Shown here: piece by piece, positions 21,525-32,786 of the stretch
Layout: each line of letters starts with the position of its first letter
Position numbering within the stretch: position 1 is the first letter of the stretch
NCBI RefSeq assembly: GCF_030269925.1
Contig: NC_085117.1
Span: 13,826,731-13,890,730 of the forward strand
Source of the DNA: Bombyx mori
Taxonomy: Eukaryota > Arthropoda > Insecta > Lepidoptera > Bombycidae
DNA length: 64,000 nucleotides
Reading direction: 5' to 3'
Translations under genes and position numbers: made by a program
Notes under the pieces: generated by a model
What the model was told of the DNA's origin: nothing
Database searches by the model: none
What the model saw: only the letters and a program-made list of their open reading frames with translations

Positions 21525-23652
21525 TTATTCTGCCGCATCCAAATCTACAAGAGTTTCGTCTAAAAACGCCGCAGGTGCGTGAAATTCTTCTTGATATATA
21601 GCCCAAGATAAAAAGTATACCACACTGGCGATGTGCGCGCAACTCCCTACAGTGCGGCGGCCGTGTATACAGGAACAGTAATAACCTTCGAGGCTTTGTC
21701 TTCCTTGCAATGCCGGATTTATTAGTATATATGTATAATAGCGTTTTGCTCTTATGTGACGAGACTGTATTCTGCCTCGTATTAATATTTTATTTTCTAC
21801 CAACTCTCTGCGATGGTATAATTCCATTATATACACTCCGTTTGGCCGCATGTGTTCATGGCAATAAGATTTGGCCAATTTCAAATGGTATATTCCCAAG
21901 GTAAATAAAAATAGCTCGTCGTAAGTTAATTGTGGAAAATCTCTTAATTCGGGATTGTTTGCCTCTATCGGCGTGAATGCAACTCTTTGCCTGTTTAAGT
22001 TGTTTCGAATCACGTAATCAGCCAATTCATTTTCTCTATTTATATTCTCATTTATTATATTTATAAACTCTGCGGCATGAGCGTTATCTCTATATGGCTG
22101 ATAAGTGGCATTGATAAGTGCTGCAGTTATTTTAAAATCAGTCATCATATTTGTAAGCGCTACATTAAAATAAACATGGCGGAATATTTTGAAGTCTTTT
22201 TTAAAGCGACCATTAATAGTCTCTACCACCCAACGACACATAGTGATTAGACGTGATTTATTTGCATCTACTGTGCTCAACTGCTCTCCTCTCGTCCTTG
22301 TTGGCGGCATATGTGCATCATATCCATGCTCTTCGATGGCAGGGATAGAGTCTCTAAAGCCGCGGTCCAATATGAAAATATCGTTGGCGTTCAGAAACCA
22401 ATACCAAACTTCCTCCTCCATCATGTGACGCATTATTTCGGCATCCGTAGTAATAGCTGGATACGGGCCTAATACGTCTACAATATAGCCGTCTGTGCAT
22501 ACAATTAAAAAGGGTTTTATTAAGTTGCGGAATTTGTGCAGGCTATACGTTCTTCTCTGAAAAAGGAAGTTGGAGCTTTTTTGCACGTATATGTATGTTC
22601 CATCACACACACAAGAATGGCCGCAGGTTCATTCTGGTTACCTCCAAAAATATGACTCGGGATGGTTAAGTTGCGAGCTACTACATCTTCTCTCGTCATG
22701 TGATCCAAACCCAGATGGCGGGGAACAAACTCTTCAGATAAACATTCTCGAGCTATTTTTAGTTTTCGTACCAATGTTCTTCTCGACATATTAAACATAG
22801 AAGCTATACGCTCGTCTGGTTCACCTGTTCTTATTTTAACTAAATACAGTCCCAAAACAGTAGCAGAACTGTTGGTTCTATCACGTAGAGAAGATGTTTG
22901 ATTCAAAATATTATTGAATTGAATTTTATCCATACCCGTATAAAAATGTAGTTCATTGTCATCTATCTCCTCAACATTTTCGAAGTCCAACTGAGTTCCT
23001 CGTTCCAATCTCCATTCATACAGCTCGATAATATCGAGAACATGAGCACTATTAAAGTTTTCATGAAGAGGTATTTGCTCATTAAGTGGTTCTTGAACTT
23101 GCTGAGGTAATGGATCGTCTACTGGCCGGACTTGCACTGCGCGATAAAATCTCAGCCAGCAAGGGTTGCATATTGATAGTGTTCCATCAAAAGCAATCTG
23201 TAACAAGTTTATTTTACGGTTATTAATTGATAATCATAATAATAAAGGTCACAACGAAATACACTATGACCAAGGAATGAACAGTTTCAATGGTTGAAAA
23301 GGACTGGTATGACGTCACAGCTGGCTGACGTGGCTGTGAGTACTTATTCATACAATGTAGTGTAGTAATATTTTAGGGGGCATTCTAACCGTCATAAACA
23401 ACTTTTTCTATGGAACCAATATGGAAATCCCGAAAGAAAAAATAGCTGCCTAGCTTTTGTTACAGGATGTATATAACAGGAATGTTTAATATATATAATA
23501 AATATTGAGAAACTTACCTCCCGTGGCATTATTTCTTGTAATAATAGTACTGCATAGTCATGATATCTTTCTAAAAACATTTGTGTAAGACGATGTCTTC
23601 TACGACGTAGAACAGATCGCTCACACGACACACAACTATTTCGTCGTTCCAT
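21525..23652 (-). pseudogene. DDE transposase (PIF/Harbinger-IS5 type, ISL2EU-like), one frameshift
   Basis: Two exons with phase-0 sites. Exon 1 (23652-23518) has 45 codons, starts ATGG and ends GAG|GTAAGT. Exon 2 begins after TTGTTACAG at 23197. The N-terminus gives a Cys4 finger split by the intron: C7 and C10 in exon 1, C55 and C58 (CNPCW) in exon 2. A helix-turn-helix-like region follows (DERIASMFNMSRRTLVRKL). In exon 2 an extra TG at 22604-22613 shifts the frame just before the first catalytic Asp (VCDGTY). The rest (21525-22610, 361 codons) is open. In that segment, D3, D82 (FILDRGFRDS) and E130 (RWVVETINGRF) fit the DDE triad. A SWIM-type CxCx9CxH finger lies at C312, C314, C324 and H326. 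AATAAA overlaps the TAA stop. About 600 codons in all. Terminal repeats and a partner nuclease gene were not found, so the ISL2EU label is inferred from domain order. Confidence 0.85.
23198..23517 (-). other. Predicted 320-bp intron of the transposase
   Basis: On the minus strand it begins GTAAGT and ends TTGTTACAG. Both borders fall between codons, and joining them puts the two CxxC pairs in one frame. Confidence 0.7.
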
Positions 23653-24285
23653 TTCACAGCCAAATCCAACACGAAGGCAAACAAAATCCAGTAAACAAGC
23701 AGTAGGTAATTAGTAGACTCAGAACACAATGGGAACACAGTAAAACACAGATCGCTACGACGGATGACGAAGGACTGCGTTGTAGTAAGATAAGCTAGCT
23801 ACCTGCGCGAGCGCAACCAAACCTGTTTTACGACAATGGGCGAGAAAGAGAACGCAACATGCACACCCACTTATCGGATATCAGTCAGGTTGACTTTACG
23901 AAAATACCACGGAGTGATATTTTAACTTACTGAGCGGTCATATTTAGTAATTAGGACAAATAGTCAACTTAAAATATGAATTTCATTTTACTTTTATTTC
24001 CATTTTCCCATTGTTATGAATTAAAATAACCACATAATATTAAATATGATTGGAAGCACTATGATTTAAAAGTGTTTTGGTTTATGTTCGCGACTTTAAA
24101 AAAAGCGGGTAAAAAACGCCCAATGATCTTTGTATTTTTAGAAAACGCAGTAAGTCTTTCAATGTCTGAAGTTTTTAAGATCTTTATATGTATTTATTTA
24201 TCTCTAATGTAAAGCTTGTTAGATCCAGGTAGTGTTTGTCGCAACGAAAGATGACTTCCGTGTTTTGTATACTACATCCCAACCC
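23653..24285. other. Upstream region of the transposase
   Basis: Should hold its promoter and the other terminal repeat. GC-richer up to about 23900, then AT-rich. No TATA box or inverted repeat could be fixed by eye. Confidence 0.35.
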
Positions 24286-24385
24286 TCTTGCTAAGGCTAG
24301 TGTTAGCAAATTCACCCAGGTTAGAGCCCCGCGAACTCACCTATCCGTTCGGGCGTAATTAAACTAGGCTACTATGGAAAAAAGC
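24286..24385 (+). repeat. Jockey-like LINE 3' fragment
   Basis: ctcttgctaaggctagtgtt, gagccccgcgaactcacctat and ggctactatggaaaaaa match the terminal 100 bp of the family at 4052. Confidence 0.65.
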
Positions 24386-24474
24386 ACCCACTACTAACCT
24401 CGAGGATCATTCATTCCACGTGACCAAAAAAATGGCAATCCTTAATCAATTTTTGTACATTTTTTCAATCTTTA

Positions 24475-24889
24475 TCTATATATTAATACGTGAAGCAAAA
24501 ACTTTGTATCCCTTTTTACGAAAACGGACGGAGGAGTATGAAATTTTCCACACTTATAGAGAATATAGAGAAGAAGTGCACAATGCTAATATTTTTTTAA
24601 AATAATGCATAAAAGATACATTACATCAATAAAGAAAACATTACACACACTGCATACTATGTATTTGACGCACACACGCATGCATACTATTTATTGTCAA
24701 ACTTTTGTTCTTGACGTCTGTGGTCAAATTGAGAATAGATTAAATATTGTTTGTCTTTATTAATATTTTTTTATAGTGTAGCCATGGCGAAATTTGTGAC
24801 TATAGAAGTATAAAATACAATCATAATAGTGTACAAACTTACAATTCCAATTAATTATAGTCGAATTTGGACTACTGCGGGACCTCTAG
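24475..24889 (+). mobile_element. Helitron-like element, third family (tacgtgaagc)
   Basis: Begins A|TCTATATATTAATACGTG and ends GCGGGACCTCTAG|T, 415 bp, non-coding. Interior blocks ccctttttacgaaaacgg, tatagagaatatagag and aataaagaaaacattaca are shared with 28520-29034. Confidence 0.65.
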
Positions 24890-26716
24890 TTTTTATAACT
24901 TTACGATACGTTTTAATAATAATTATCTTTAATTAATAAAGCGAGTGGTTAGTTCCATACTTTTTCTAATTAAATATTCAGTCAGCTTATTCTCAGACTC
25001 ATAATAATTCGTTGAAAAGTAATTCTTATTCGCTCATAAAAAATTACGAGCTGTCGCGTTTCTATTTCATGAACACCCGAGTTTTTTGTTTTTTGTTAAA
25101 ATTTCTAAACTCGCCTTACGAAAGTTGTTATTTTTTATGATTACTATAACGAAGTAAAATACGATTTTCATTTGGGGAGGATTACGTTACGTTGAAGTGG
25201 ATTTAACTTTTTTAAATTGTCTAAAGGATTGATTAACAGATAAACATTACAGAAAGGGTATGACAATATTCACAGCTTACGTATAGATATGACTATTATA
25301 GGTACTCGCTTCGCTTTGAATTGAAAATAACGGCTTTTATCTCAATTCAGATAATATTTGGATTCACAGTTACAAATCTAAGGGCACTCAATATTTACTT
25401 TTTTGTGATTGTAAATGAGGGTTTGAAGTCCGATTATACCTAAAGACGAGGAAAACCTTATAAAACAAGCTCTGTTAGGAGAATAGGAACAACAAAAGAC
25501 GGTCGTTTCTGAAGTGAATTGATTTTAACGTTCAAAGGATATATATATTCACATAAAAATCAAAAAATATTGTTCGTAATATTTCAGTTTTATATCGCAC
25601 CGCTGTCGCATAAAATATGCTTCTACAAAAAGTTTAATTTAGTTAATACTGGTACCGAATAACCTCGAACGTTTTATGAGAAGAGACGGTGCAAAATTGA
25701 TTTAAAAAAATACAAGCTTTAGTTGTGTTGTTTTCTGCAAAATTGTCACAAATTGTCTATGTGAGCTGTATTAAAAATACCTTGGCTAGTATTATTAGTA
25801 ATATTAGCGTTTTGCTAATGGAATGCGCTCTCGAAGCTGATAAGTACATTAATGAGAGTTCACTTTACCTATTAATAGGCTAGTAATAATACTGTAACCA
25901 GTTTAAGTTGTTAAAAAATATAATATGTAACATAGTATAAAATTATTCAAAATTACCATCAAATGTGTTACTGATTTTGGACCAACTATTTTCATATTCC
26001 GTATTTATCAAATAATCTATGTGTTGCTTGCGAATTTGAAAATGGTATTGGGATAAAATTTCCTGTATGTTACCTTCCAATCTTAAATTTGGTTAATGTT
26101 AAAAAATTGTCAAGTCAAAATACAGTTACTAATTTTTCCCGAGTGGAGAGATTCCACAGTATCAAATATGAAAACCTCATGGGAAATTCAGTAGACACGA
26201 TCCGGCGTTCGTCGCCGCAGATTGCAGCTATTACTCCTAACACCCTCTGTTTACGGCCAGATAGTTATTCCCCGTCCTAAATTATTAGCCACAGGTACCC
26301 AAACGCGTGTGATTCGCTTTGGGAATCGAAAAAAAAAAACGGGGGAACAAATTGGAATTTATAAGAACGATACGAACACCCTTTATGCACGTATTCCTCG
26401 CTCGTTTTGCTGCTGTGATTTAGTCTTGTAATGCGGTCCCGTTGTTTGTAAATGTTAAATCTGGTATTTCACAAAATGAGTATGAATATTTAAAAAAATA
26501 TATTAGTTGCTTCTTAGATATTAGGTCTTTAGCGCTTCAGCGTTAGCGTTTTTCTCAATATGTCTCAGTTGTATGGTGGCTGGCTGCCTTTTGTTGATAG
26601 CATATTAAAATTCCACGCTTGTCACTAAATAATAAAACGAAATATATTTTCACAGACAAAAGATAGTCAGACCAAGTTACTTTTCTAGTAGTTCGGTTAT
26701 AAATGAATAGGTTTTG
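24890..26716. other. AT-rich stretch, nothing recognised
   Basis: No supported gene or named repeat on either strand. Confidence 0.4.
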
Positions 26717-26764
26717 TTGGGTTTTTTATTGCTTACATGGGTGGACGAGCTCACGGCTCACTCA
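26717..26764 (-). repeat. Bm1 SINE 3' fragment
   Basis: ggttttttattgcttacatg and ggtggacgagctcacggctc: only the last ~48 bp of Bm1. Confidence 0.8.
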
Positions 26765-27349
26765 CAAAAACTTACTGTCATTTGGTAGACAGTGGCATAG
26801 CTGTGTCCCTGGCACTACTATTGAAAAATTTATAAAAAATACGTTAACGAAAAGGAATAAAAATATCTCTTTAATTACAACACCGAGAAACTTCTGCCTG
26901 CACTGCGCTGTTCCGAGAATGCTTCGAAACTCCACTACATTTCTGAGCTTGTAACTCTTTACAATTTTTGTAACAAATCCGTTTATACGTAGGCAAGTGA
27001 TTTTAGCTGAAGTTTCATCAAGTTCGTTTCAAGAAGTATCAACTGTCAAGATTGCTTGAGGATTCAAATATTTGCTTGAGGCTGTTTCGATATTTTAATG
27101 CACTAGGAATGTATAGGTATTTTGACTGTATATTGAGGGTTTCGCAGCCATCAGATATAAATGGGTAGAATCCTTAATACTGAGATTTTAAAATAGCTCT
27201 TAAAGAATCTAGAATTTATTCTATGTAAATAAAAGGCATTGTTGACAAACGCGGGTATTCCGTGTTTCGGCGAAGGAGCCCTCCATTTTAAATTTGTACT
27301 GGTGTCATCATCATCCCATTATACATACAAACCGGCAACAAGAACACTA
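26765..27349. other. Spacer, nothing recognised
   Basis: No supported gene or repeat. Confidence 0.35.
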
Positions 27350-27533
27350 CACTGAGTTTCTCGCCAGGTCTTCTCAGTGGGTAACATTTCCGATCCGGTG
27401 GTAGATTCTGCGAAGCACTGCTCTTGCTTGGGCCAGTGTTGGCACCACTCCGGTTTGAGCCCCGTGAGCTCACCTACACGTTAGGGCGAAGCTGATATAG
27501 CCTCTCAAGGCTATCAGCATAGGTAGAAAGAAA
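27350..27533 (+). repeat. Jockey-like LINE 3' end
   Basis: cactgagtttctcgccaggt, cgatccggtggtagattctg, gagccccgtgagctcaccta, then ggctatcagcataggtag and an A-rich tail; same family and orientation as 4052. Confidence 0.8.
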
Positions 27534-27979
27534 AATACCCCTACCCTACTAGACTAGACAAAGGTTCATATCCTAGGTAGACCGGAATGCCTCGAGGCCC
27601 AATCCGTGCCATCGTAAGGGTCAAAACGACTCGACGAGTTTGTCATGTATGCGCTCCTAAGCCACTGATTTGATTATGACTAAAATTGAATCAGTTGCTT
27701 TTAGCACCGCAGGCAAAGTTTCTCTTCTAGTATTATCGACTTAAGGTGGCTTGAGAAGAGTTTGAATAAATCGATATTTAACATGCAATTAGCGATAGTT
27801 ACAGTAGAGCGTGACCAAGGTTCGTTAGTAATAAATCATTTAAATTTCCATTTTCCGTGTATTTCAAAAAAATAAAAGTGATGAAGATTTTATGAAAAAT
27901 GTTGATCTACAATTATTCGGAGCCTTATTTTTTTAGTATATATGAACAATACAAACATAAAAAAATTCAGGCTGGTTCT
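27534..27979. other. Spacer, nothing recognised
   Basis: No supported gene or repeat. Confidence 0.35.
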
Positions 27980-28364
27980 GGTCCAGCGGGGTATTCCGGG
28001 ACACCAGCGGCACCGTCTGGGCGGCCCGACGGGCTGTCGTACCGAGACGGCCGACGTTTCAGAGCCTTCGATTCGCCTCGAAGGCTCCGTCGGCTGGGCG
28101 TCCTTGGGGTGAGCCGCGCCGTCTGGTTGTAGTGTTGACCGCGGTAGCCCCCCTACCTCATCCGGGTTCTGACCTCGGAGGGGATCGGACGTCGGGTGTA
28201 AGAGTGCAGGGGAGTCGTTTAGTGGGTGGGTCCTAAAATCCTTGGGCCCGCGGTCTGCTCACAACACCATGCAGATCGTTGAGTCTCACATACCCCGCGC
28301 GCCCCTTTTGCGCGGGGACCTCGTAGGAGGTTCGGCCCTCTACCCGAAAAAAAAAAAAAAAAAA
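27980..28364 (+). repeat. R1-like LINE 3' UTR with 18-A tail
   Basis: A GC-rich island in AT-rich DNA. It runs from about gggtattccgggacaccagc through ttcgattcgcctcgaaggct and gtctcacataccccgcgcgc to ccctctacccg followed by 18 A. The reverse complement aligns over most of its length with 58110-58500, where the same family lies in the opposite orientation. GC-rich 3' UTRs and poly-A fit the R1 clade of silkworm non-LTR elements; the clade is inferred. No clear target duplication. Confidence 0.65.
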
Positions 28365-28519
28365 GGATAATACAATAGGAGTAAGTAGAAGTAATGGATT
28401 TTAATATACTATGTTAATGTATAGCAGTGATCTGGTCCTATCGAGTGGGTCATATACCGTTGGCGTGTTGCAGTTGTGTTTGTAAGATTTTATGTTTAAT
28501 ATTTCTTTAACATTTCAAA

Positions 28520-29034
28520 TCTATATATCAATACGTGAAGCAAAAACTTTGCACCCCTTTTTACGAAAATTGCGCGGACGGAGGAGTATGAAACTTCCCT
28601 CAATTATAGAGAATATAGAGGAGTGTAGAATATTAATATTTTTTTAAATTATGCATAAATAACATTAAATTAATAAAGAAAACATTACAGAAACTTCCCT
28701 CAATTATAGAGAATATAGAGGAGTGTAGAATATTAATATTTTTTTAAATTATGCATAAATAACATTAAATTAATAAAGAAAACATTACACACACTACCAT
28801 GTATTTGATACTACATATATTCATACACGTATATACTCTTTGTTCATATTCTAAATTTTGTTATTGTTTAAAATATTAATATTGTTTGTCTTTAATATTA
28901 TTCGTCTATACTTTTATTTCGGCGACATCTGTTATTATAGAAGTATGATAGTCTTTGACAATACTCCATAATAATGTTCAAACTTATAATGTCAATTAAA
29001 TATAGTCATATTTCGACTACTAGGGGACCACTAG
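28520..29034 (+). mobile_element. Helitron-like element, third family, with internal duplication
   Basis: Begins A|TCTATATATCAATACGTG and ends GGGGACCACTAG|T, 515 bp. It aligns with 24475-24889; the extra length is mainly one 100-bp tandem duplication. Confidence 0.7.
28591..28790. repeat. 100-bp tandem duplication
   Basis: 28591-28690 and 28691-28790 are identical except for the final base (g/c). Both start aaacttccctcaattataga. The sister element at 24475 has only one unit. Confidence 0.95.
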
Positions 29035-29250
29035 TCATATTAAAGAAGCCGTTCCAAGCGCTTTTAATACTACAGTCTGGAAATTTCGATTTCCGTTTCT
29101 GCGTATGTGTTGAATGCGTATTACCTGCGTTCCGCTTTTTTGCGTTATACATGGAACATGCTTTTTATAGGGCCGTATTTAAGCAGTATTGTTTGGATAA
29201 ATAATAGTAAAATTAAATTAATTAAATATTTATTTAATTATATTATATTA

Positions 29251-29420
29251 TGCTTATTTCTGCCGTGAAGCAGTAATGTGTTTCGGTTTGAAGGGTGGGG
29301 CAGCCGTTGTTGTCTCAAGGTGGGTGGCGCATTTACGTTGTAGATGTCTGTGGGCTCCAGTAACCACTTAACACCAGGTGGGCTGTGAGCTCGTCCAACC
29401 ATCTAAGCAATAAAAAATAA
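29251..29420 (+). repeat. Bm1 SINE, 5'-truncated with internal deletion
   Basis: Starts at atttctgccgtgaagcagta and ends accatctaagcaataaaaaa. It lacks about 33 bp between cagccgttgt and tgtctcaaggtg. Confidence 0.92.
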
Positions 29421-30394
29421 ATAAATAGAAAGTTAGGTTTCCTGCTTGTAGTAGGAAAGTTAAATAGGCAAAAAGTAAAATAAAGAGGCTCGCTGTTCCG
29501 AACAGAATATGGGCAGTTAGTGGCAGCAAGCAATTCGGGGAGGCCATTCTTTTACCTTAAATCACGGCCGTAAAAATATCACAAAGTACTTTTGGCATTT
29601 TGAAGAAAAACAAAGACTGACAAGAAAAGCACATACTCGAACCTTTAAGCAGGTAGAGTGGTTTCTTTCCCCGAGCACTCGTTTGACATCCAAACACACT
29701 GAATACGGTCCTGTGTCGAAATATACGGAATATTGCGTTTTATCCTCTCGCGTCTATGAAACAGCTTTTATTTGTTGTTCACTAAAGATTCAATGGATTG
29801 TAAACGGTGCGCAGTGACGGTAAAACACTGCAATCGTTCTGAATGTGAATTTTTACTGGAGCTATGTACAAACAAAACGGTACACGAGTAGGTAATAACA
29901 TTTTATTCGTACAGAAAAAAATATTATTATAATACGGAATGTTTTATGGTTTTGTATATTTAATTAGTCGGGTCATTTATGCATACCCTCTTACCGTAAC
30001 TGGTTTTATGGAGTTTGTGTGCTCTTTATTCATAAAAAAAAATGTGCTCGGTTTTACCTCATTAAATGAGCTGTGCATTAGCCGTATTACGTTTAAACGG
30101 TTTTTTGCTAATTTAAGTATTCATCGTGAATTTTTGCATTCCATTGCGGCTTACCTACTTTGACAGGTTGTGAGGCGGATTGGGAGCATGAACTAGTAAG
30201 TCACGTTCGAATTTGTATTAGTATTTACAGGACCATATTGAGTGATCATAATTCATGAGATGGAAGTCCCAATTATGTAGGAATTTATGTACGTACATTT
30301 ATTTATATATGCATGTAATGTAAAAAATAAAATAATATCTACAACGACAATAAATAAAATATGTACATCAATATTCTGGAATACTAATGCACTG
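29421..30394. other. Spacer, nothing recognised
   Basis: No supported gene or repeat. Confidence 0.35.
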
Positions 30395-30825
30395 CAAGCC
30401 GCCGTGAACTAGCTACATCCCTGACCCAGACGATGTGATAGCGAACAACCGCTCTCACCAGACCAGACCACCACCAGACCACCACCACCAGACCAGACCA
30501 CCACCAGACCACCACCACCAGACATGCTCTTTCGAATCCTCTCGATCAACTCTCGGTGCTTTTAGGTAAATCGAAATTGTCGAATGTGTGAAGATATTAA
30601 CATGTAACTTAACCCATGCAGAAAACCCACCGAGTTTCTCACCGGATCTTCTGAATGGGTCGCGGTTCTGGTCTGTTGGTAGATTCAGCGTAGTACTGCT
30701 CTTCTTAGAACAGATAGATGGGGTCAATTTCATTCAGGCGGAGCCCGGTGAGCATGCCCACCAGCCATAGTCAAGCCAGAATAGTCCCTGGAGGCTACTG
30801 GCAGAAAGGTAAGCCAAAAAAAGGG
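30395..30825 (+). repeat. Jockey-like LINE 3' end with minisatellite
   Basis: caccgagtttctcaccggat, gttggtagattcagcg, gagcccggtgagcatgccc and tggaggctactggcagaaag match the family at 4052 but are more diverged. The upstream part (agacatgctctttcgaatcc) also appears at 47400-47500. A CCA-rich minisatellite interrupts it. Confidence 0.6.
30457..30528. repeat. 30-bp minisatellite
   Basis: About 2.4 units of a 30-bp CCA/GAC repeat starting accagaccagaccaccacc, at 30457 and 30487. Confidence 0.9.
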
Positions 30826-31049
30826 ACATATTTTCCACTGTTTTTATTCGATTATGTGCTAAATTAGCCCGCATTTCAGCATAAAAATGTCTCTCCGCAA
30901 AAGCGCCAAATGAAGTGGAATAAAAAAACATCAGTTTATTATATTCCCATAAAATAAATATTCTCTACAAAATGATGGCGTGGGCTTCAAACGGAAAATA
31001 ACGAACCTAATTAATGATGGGAAAAATAAAATATAGCGAAGTGTATTAT

Positions 31050-31756
31050 ATCCGAACAAAAACAGTTTCACTGTAAAAAACTGCGCCAAGTCCACGTTCA
31101 TAAAACTCATCTCAATACATTTGCACTTTACAAAAAAATAAGACTCATTTCAATAACTTTCATTCTCTACAAAAAGATGTGAAATACAAAAAAATACCAA
31201 GAAACCGTCATAATGTTGAAAAAATTAATAAAAATTTGTTGAAAATTTAATAATGAATCCAAAAAATTTTTTATCGCACTTGGCGCGCGTCATTTAGTAC
31301 CTCAAATTTTTTCGGAAGAATTTCAACCCGAGAAAAAAACCATTTTGCTTTAATAAACAGTGAAAGCTGTAAAAAGTTACCCAGGTTGTCTTTTTCGCTC
31401 TTGTTAGCGTTTTATGAGAAATTGAGACAGAACTACGGTAATTTTCAGCAGCTTTCACTATATATGGGCTATTATATGCCAAATCGACCACTTTTGCGTT
31501 CGACCCCTTTAGATTACGCGCGCCAAGTACGATAAAAAAAATTTTGTTTTCATTATTAAATTTTCAACAAATTTTTATTAATTTTTTCAACATTATGACG
31601 GTTTCTTGGTATTTTTTTGTATTTCACATCTTTTTGTAGAGAATGAAAGTTATTGAAATGAGTCTTATTTTTTTGTAAAGTGCAAATGTATTGAGATGAG
31701 TTTTATGAACGTGGACTTGGCGCAGTTTTTTACAGTGAAACTGTTTTTGTTCGGAT
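31050..31756. repeat. Large palindrome: 242-bp arms, 223-bp loop
   Basis: 31050-31291 is repeated in reverse complement at 31515-31756. The outer 208 bp (from atccgaacaaaaacag to tttaataatgaa) are identical; the inner 34 bp have a few changes and end in acttggcgcgcgt. The loop (31292-31514) is single-copy and holds a nested 11-bp inverted repeat (agtgaaagctg / cagctttcact). It contains no coding frame of note. This may be a foldback or MITE-type transposon or a hairpin-RNA locus; no target duplication is evident. Confidence 0.95.
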
Positions 31757-31960
31757 TTCATATCTTTTTGTTAAGTATTATTTTTTGCTCATTTATTACT
31801 TAACAAAAATAGACAATAGAATAAAAATAAATTATAAATAGTCACTCAGCTTAAAAGCTGATGAAACGCTCAATTAATTAGTGTTTATAATAATCAACAT
31901 CAACTTTTACAAATTTAAACCAAATTAAAGTCATCCCAGTTGATTAATGTCACAAATTAA

Positions 31961-32786
31961 TCATCTTCATTTCATTTCACTCCTTAATATCATTTTTCAT
32001 AAAAATATGAATATAAATTAAAATAAGACATGACTTAAAGGTCTCAGTTACCAGGTCATAAAATCCATTAAAAATGTAGGAATAATTCCAGCGCACCCTG
32101 GCGGCCGTAGATTACCATGTATTCTCGAATTATTTATAGTCTGTGGCATGTCACTTTTTACATCGAAAAAAAGTCAGGATCGAAATTTTTGAGCGAGCTA
32201 TAGTTTGTGGTTATAAAATTAATAATTTCAAGTAGATTAATTGTTGTAATTGATATAACTAGTTAAAATCAGTAAAATAAAGTTGTGAGTGATTGATGTA
32301 ATGTACAATTTAGGAACCAGAAGTACCGTAGAATTAAATAAAATTTCGCAATCTCAAAAAACCGTTCTGCTTACAGTAAACACAGTCGGTAGTCTGGCGC
32401 TCCGTTTACAACGGGATTTTTGAACGGAACTTGGCGCCAGATTCTACCGAATCTGTGGATCGGTAGTCTGGCGCTCCGTTTACAACGGGATTTTTGAACG
32501 GAACTTGGCGCCAGATTCTACCGAATCTGTGGATAATTATTAGTTGTGTATTCATTGGGAATTAACTTGAAATATTTTTTTTTTAATTGTATGGCCAGGT
32601 TCATTCTCGGAATAATGCTAAGCGGTTACAAGAATTTGAATAATGCTGACTGAAACATGGAATATTTTTTTAAGGGATTTTATAACCTGGTAATTAAGAT
32701 CTTTAGGTAAAGTCTGATTTTAAGTTATATTCTTATTTTTATGAAAAATGATAATATGGAGTGAAATGAAATGAGATGAAATGATA
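31961..32786. repeat. Second, diverged inverted-repeat structure
   Basis: Left arm 31961-32088 and right arm 32659-32786 are inverted copies: cttcatttcatttcactcc, catttttcataaaaat, accaggtcataaaatcc against their reverse complements with roughly 80-85% match by eye and small indels. The ~570-bp interior is non-coding and holds two hairpin units at 32387-32534. It starts about 200 bp after the palindrome at 31050-31756. Likely an old foldback-type transposon. Confidence 0.75.
32387..32534. repeat. Two identical 74-bp hairpin units
   Basis: 32387-32460 and 32461-32534 are identical. Each unit can fold: ggtagtctggcgc pairs with ggcgccagattctacc, and ccgtt with aacgg inside it. The unit includes the perfect 8-bp palindrome TGGCGCCA. 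Confidence 0.95.

Noticed and set aside
20914..24285. Terminal inverted repeats of the DDE transposon
   Set aside because: I compared flanks of the gene by eye in both orientations and found no match longer than chance; a computed alignment would be needed.
28591..28790. CRISPR-like or satellite array
   Set aside because: Only two 100-bp units without spacers, within a mobile element of an insect genome.
30455..30733. Frame encoding a Trp/Gly-rich repeat
   Set aside because: Produced by a CCA minisatellite and a LINE 3' UTR on the opposite strand.
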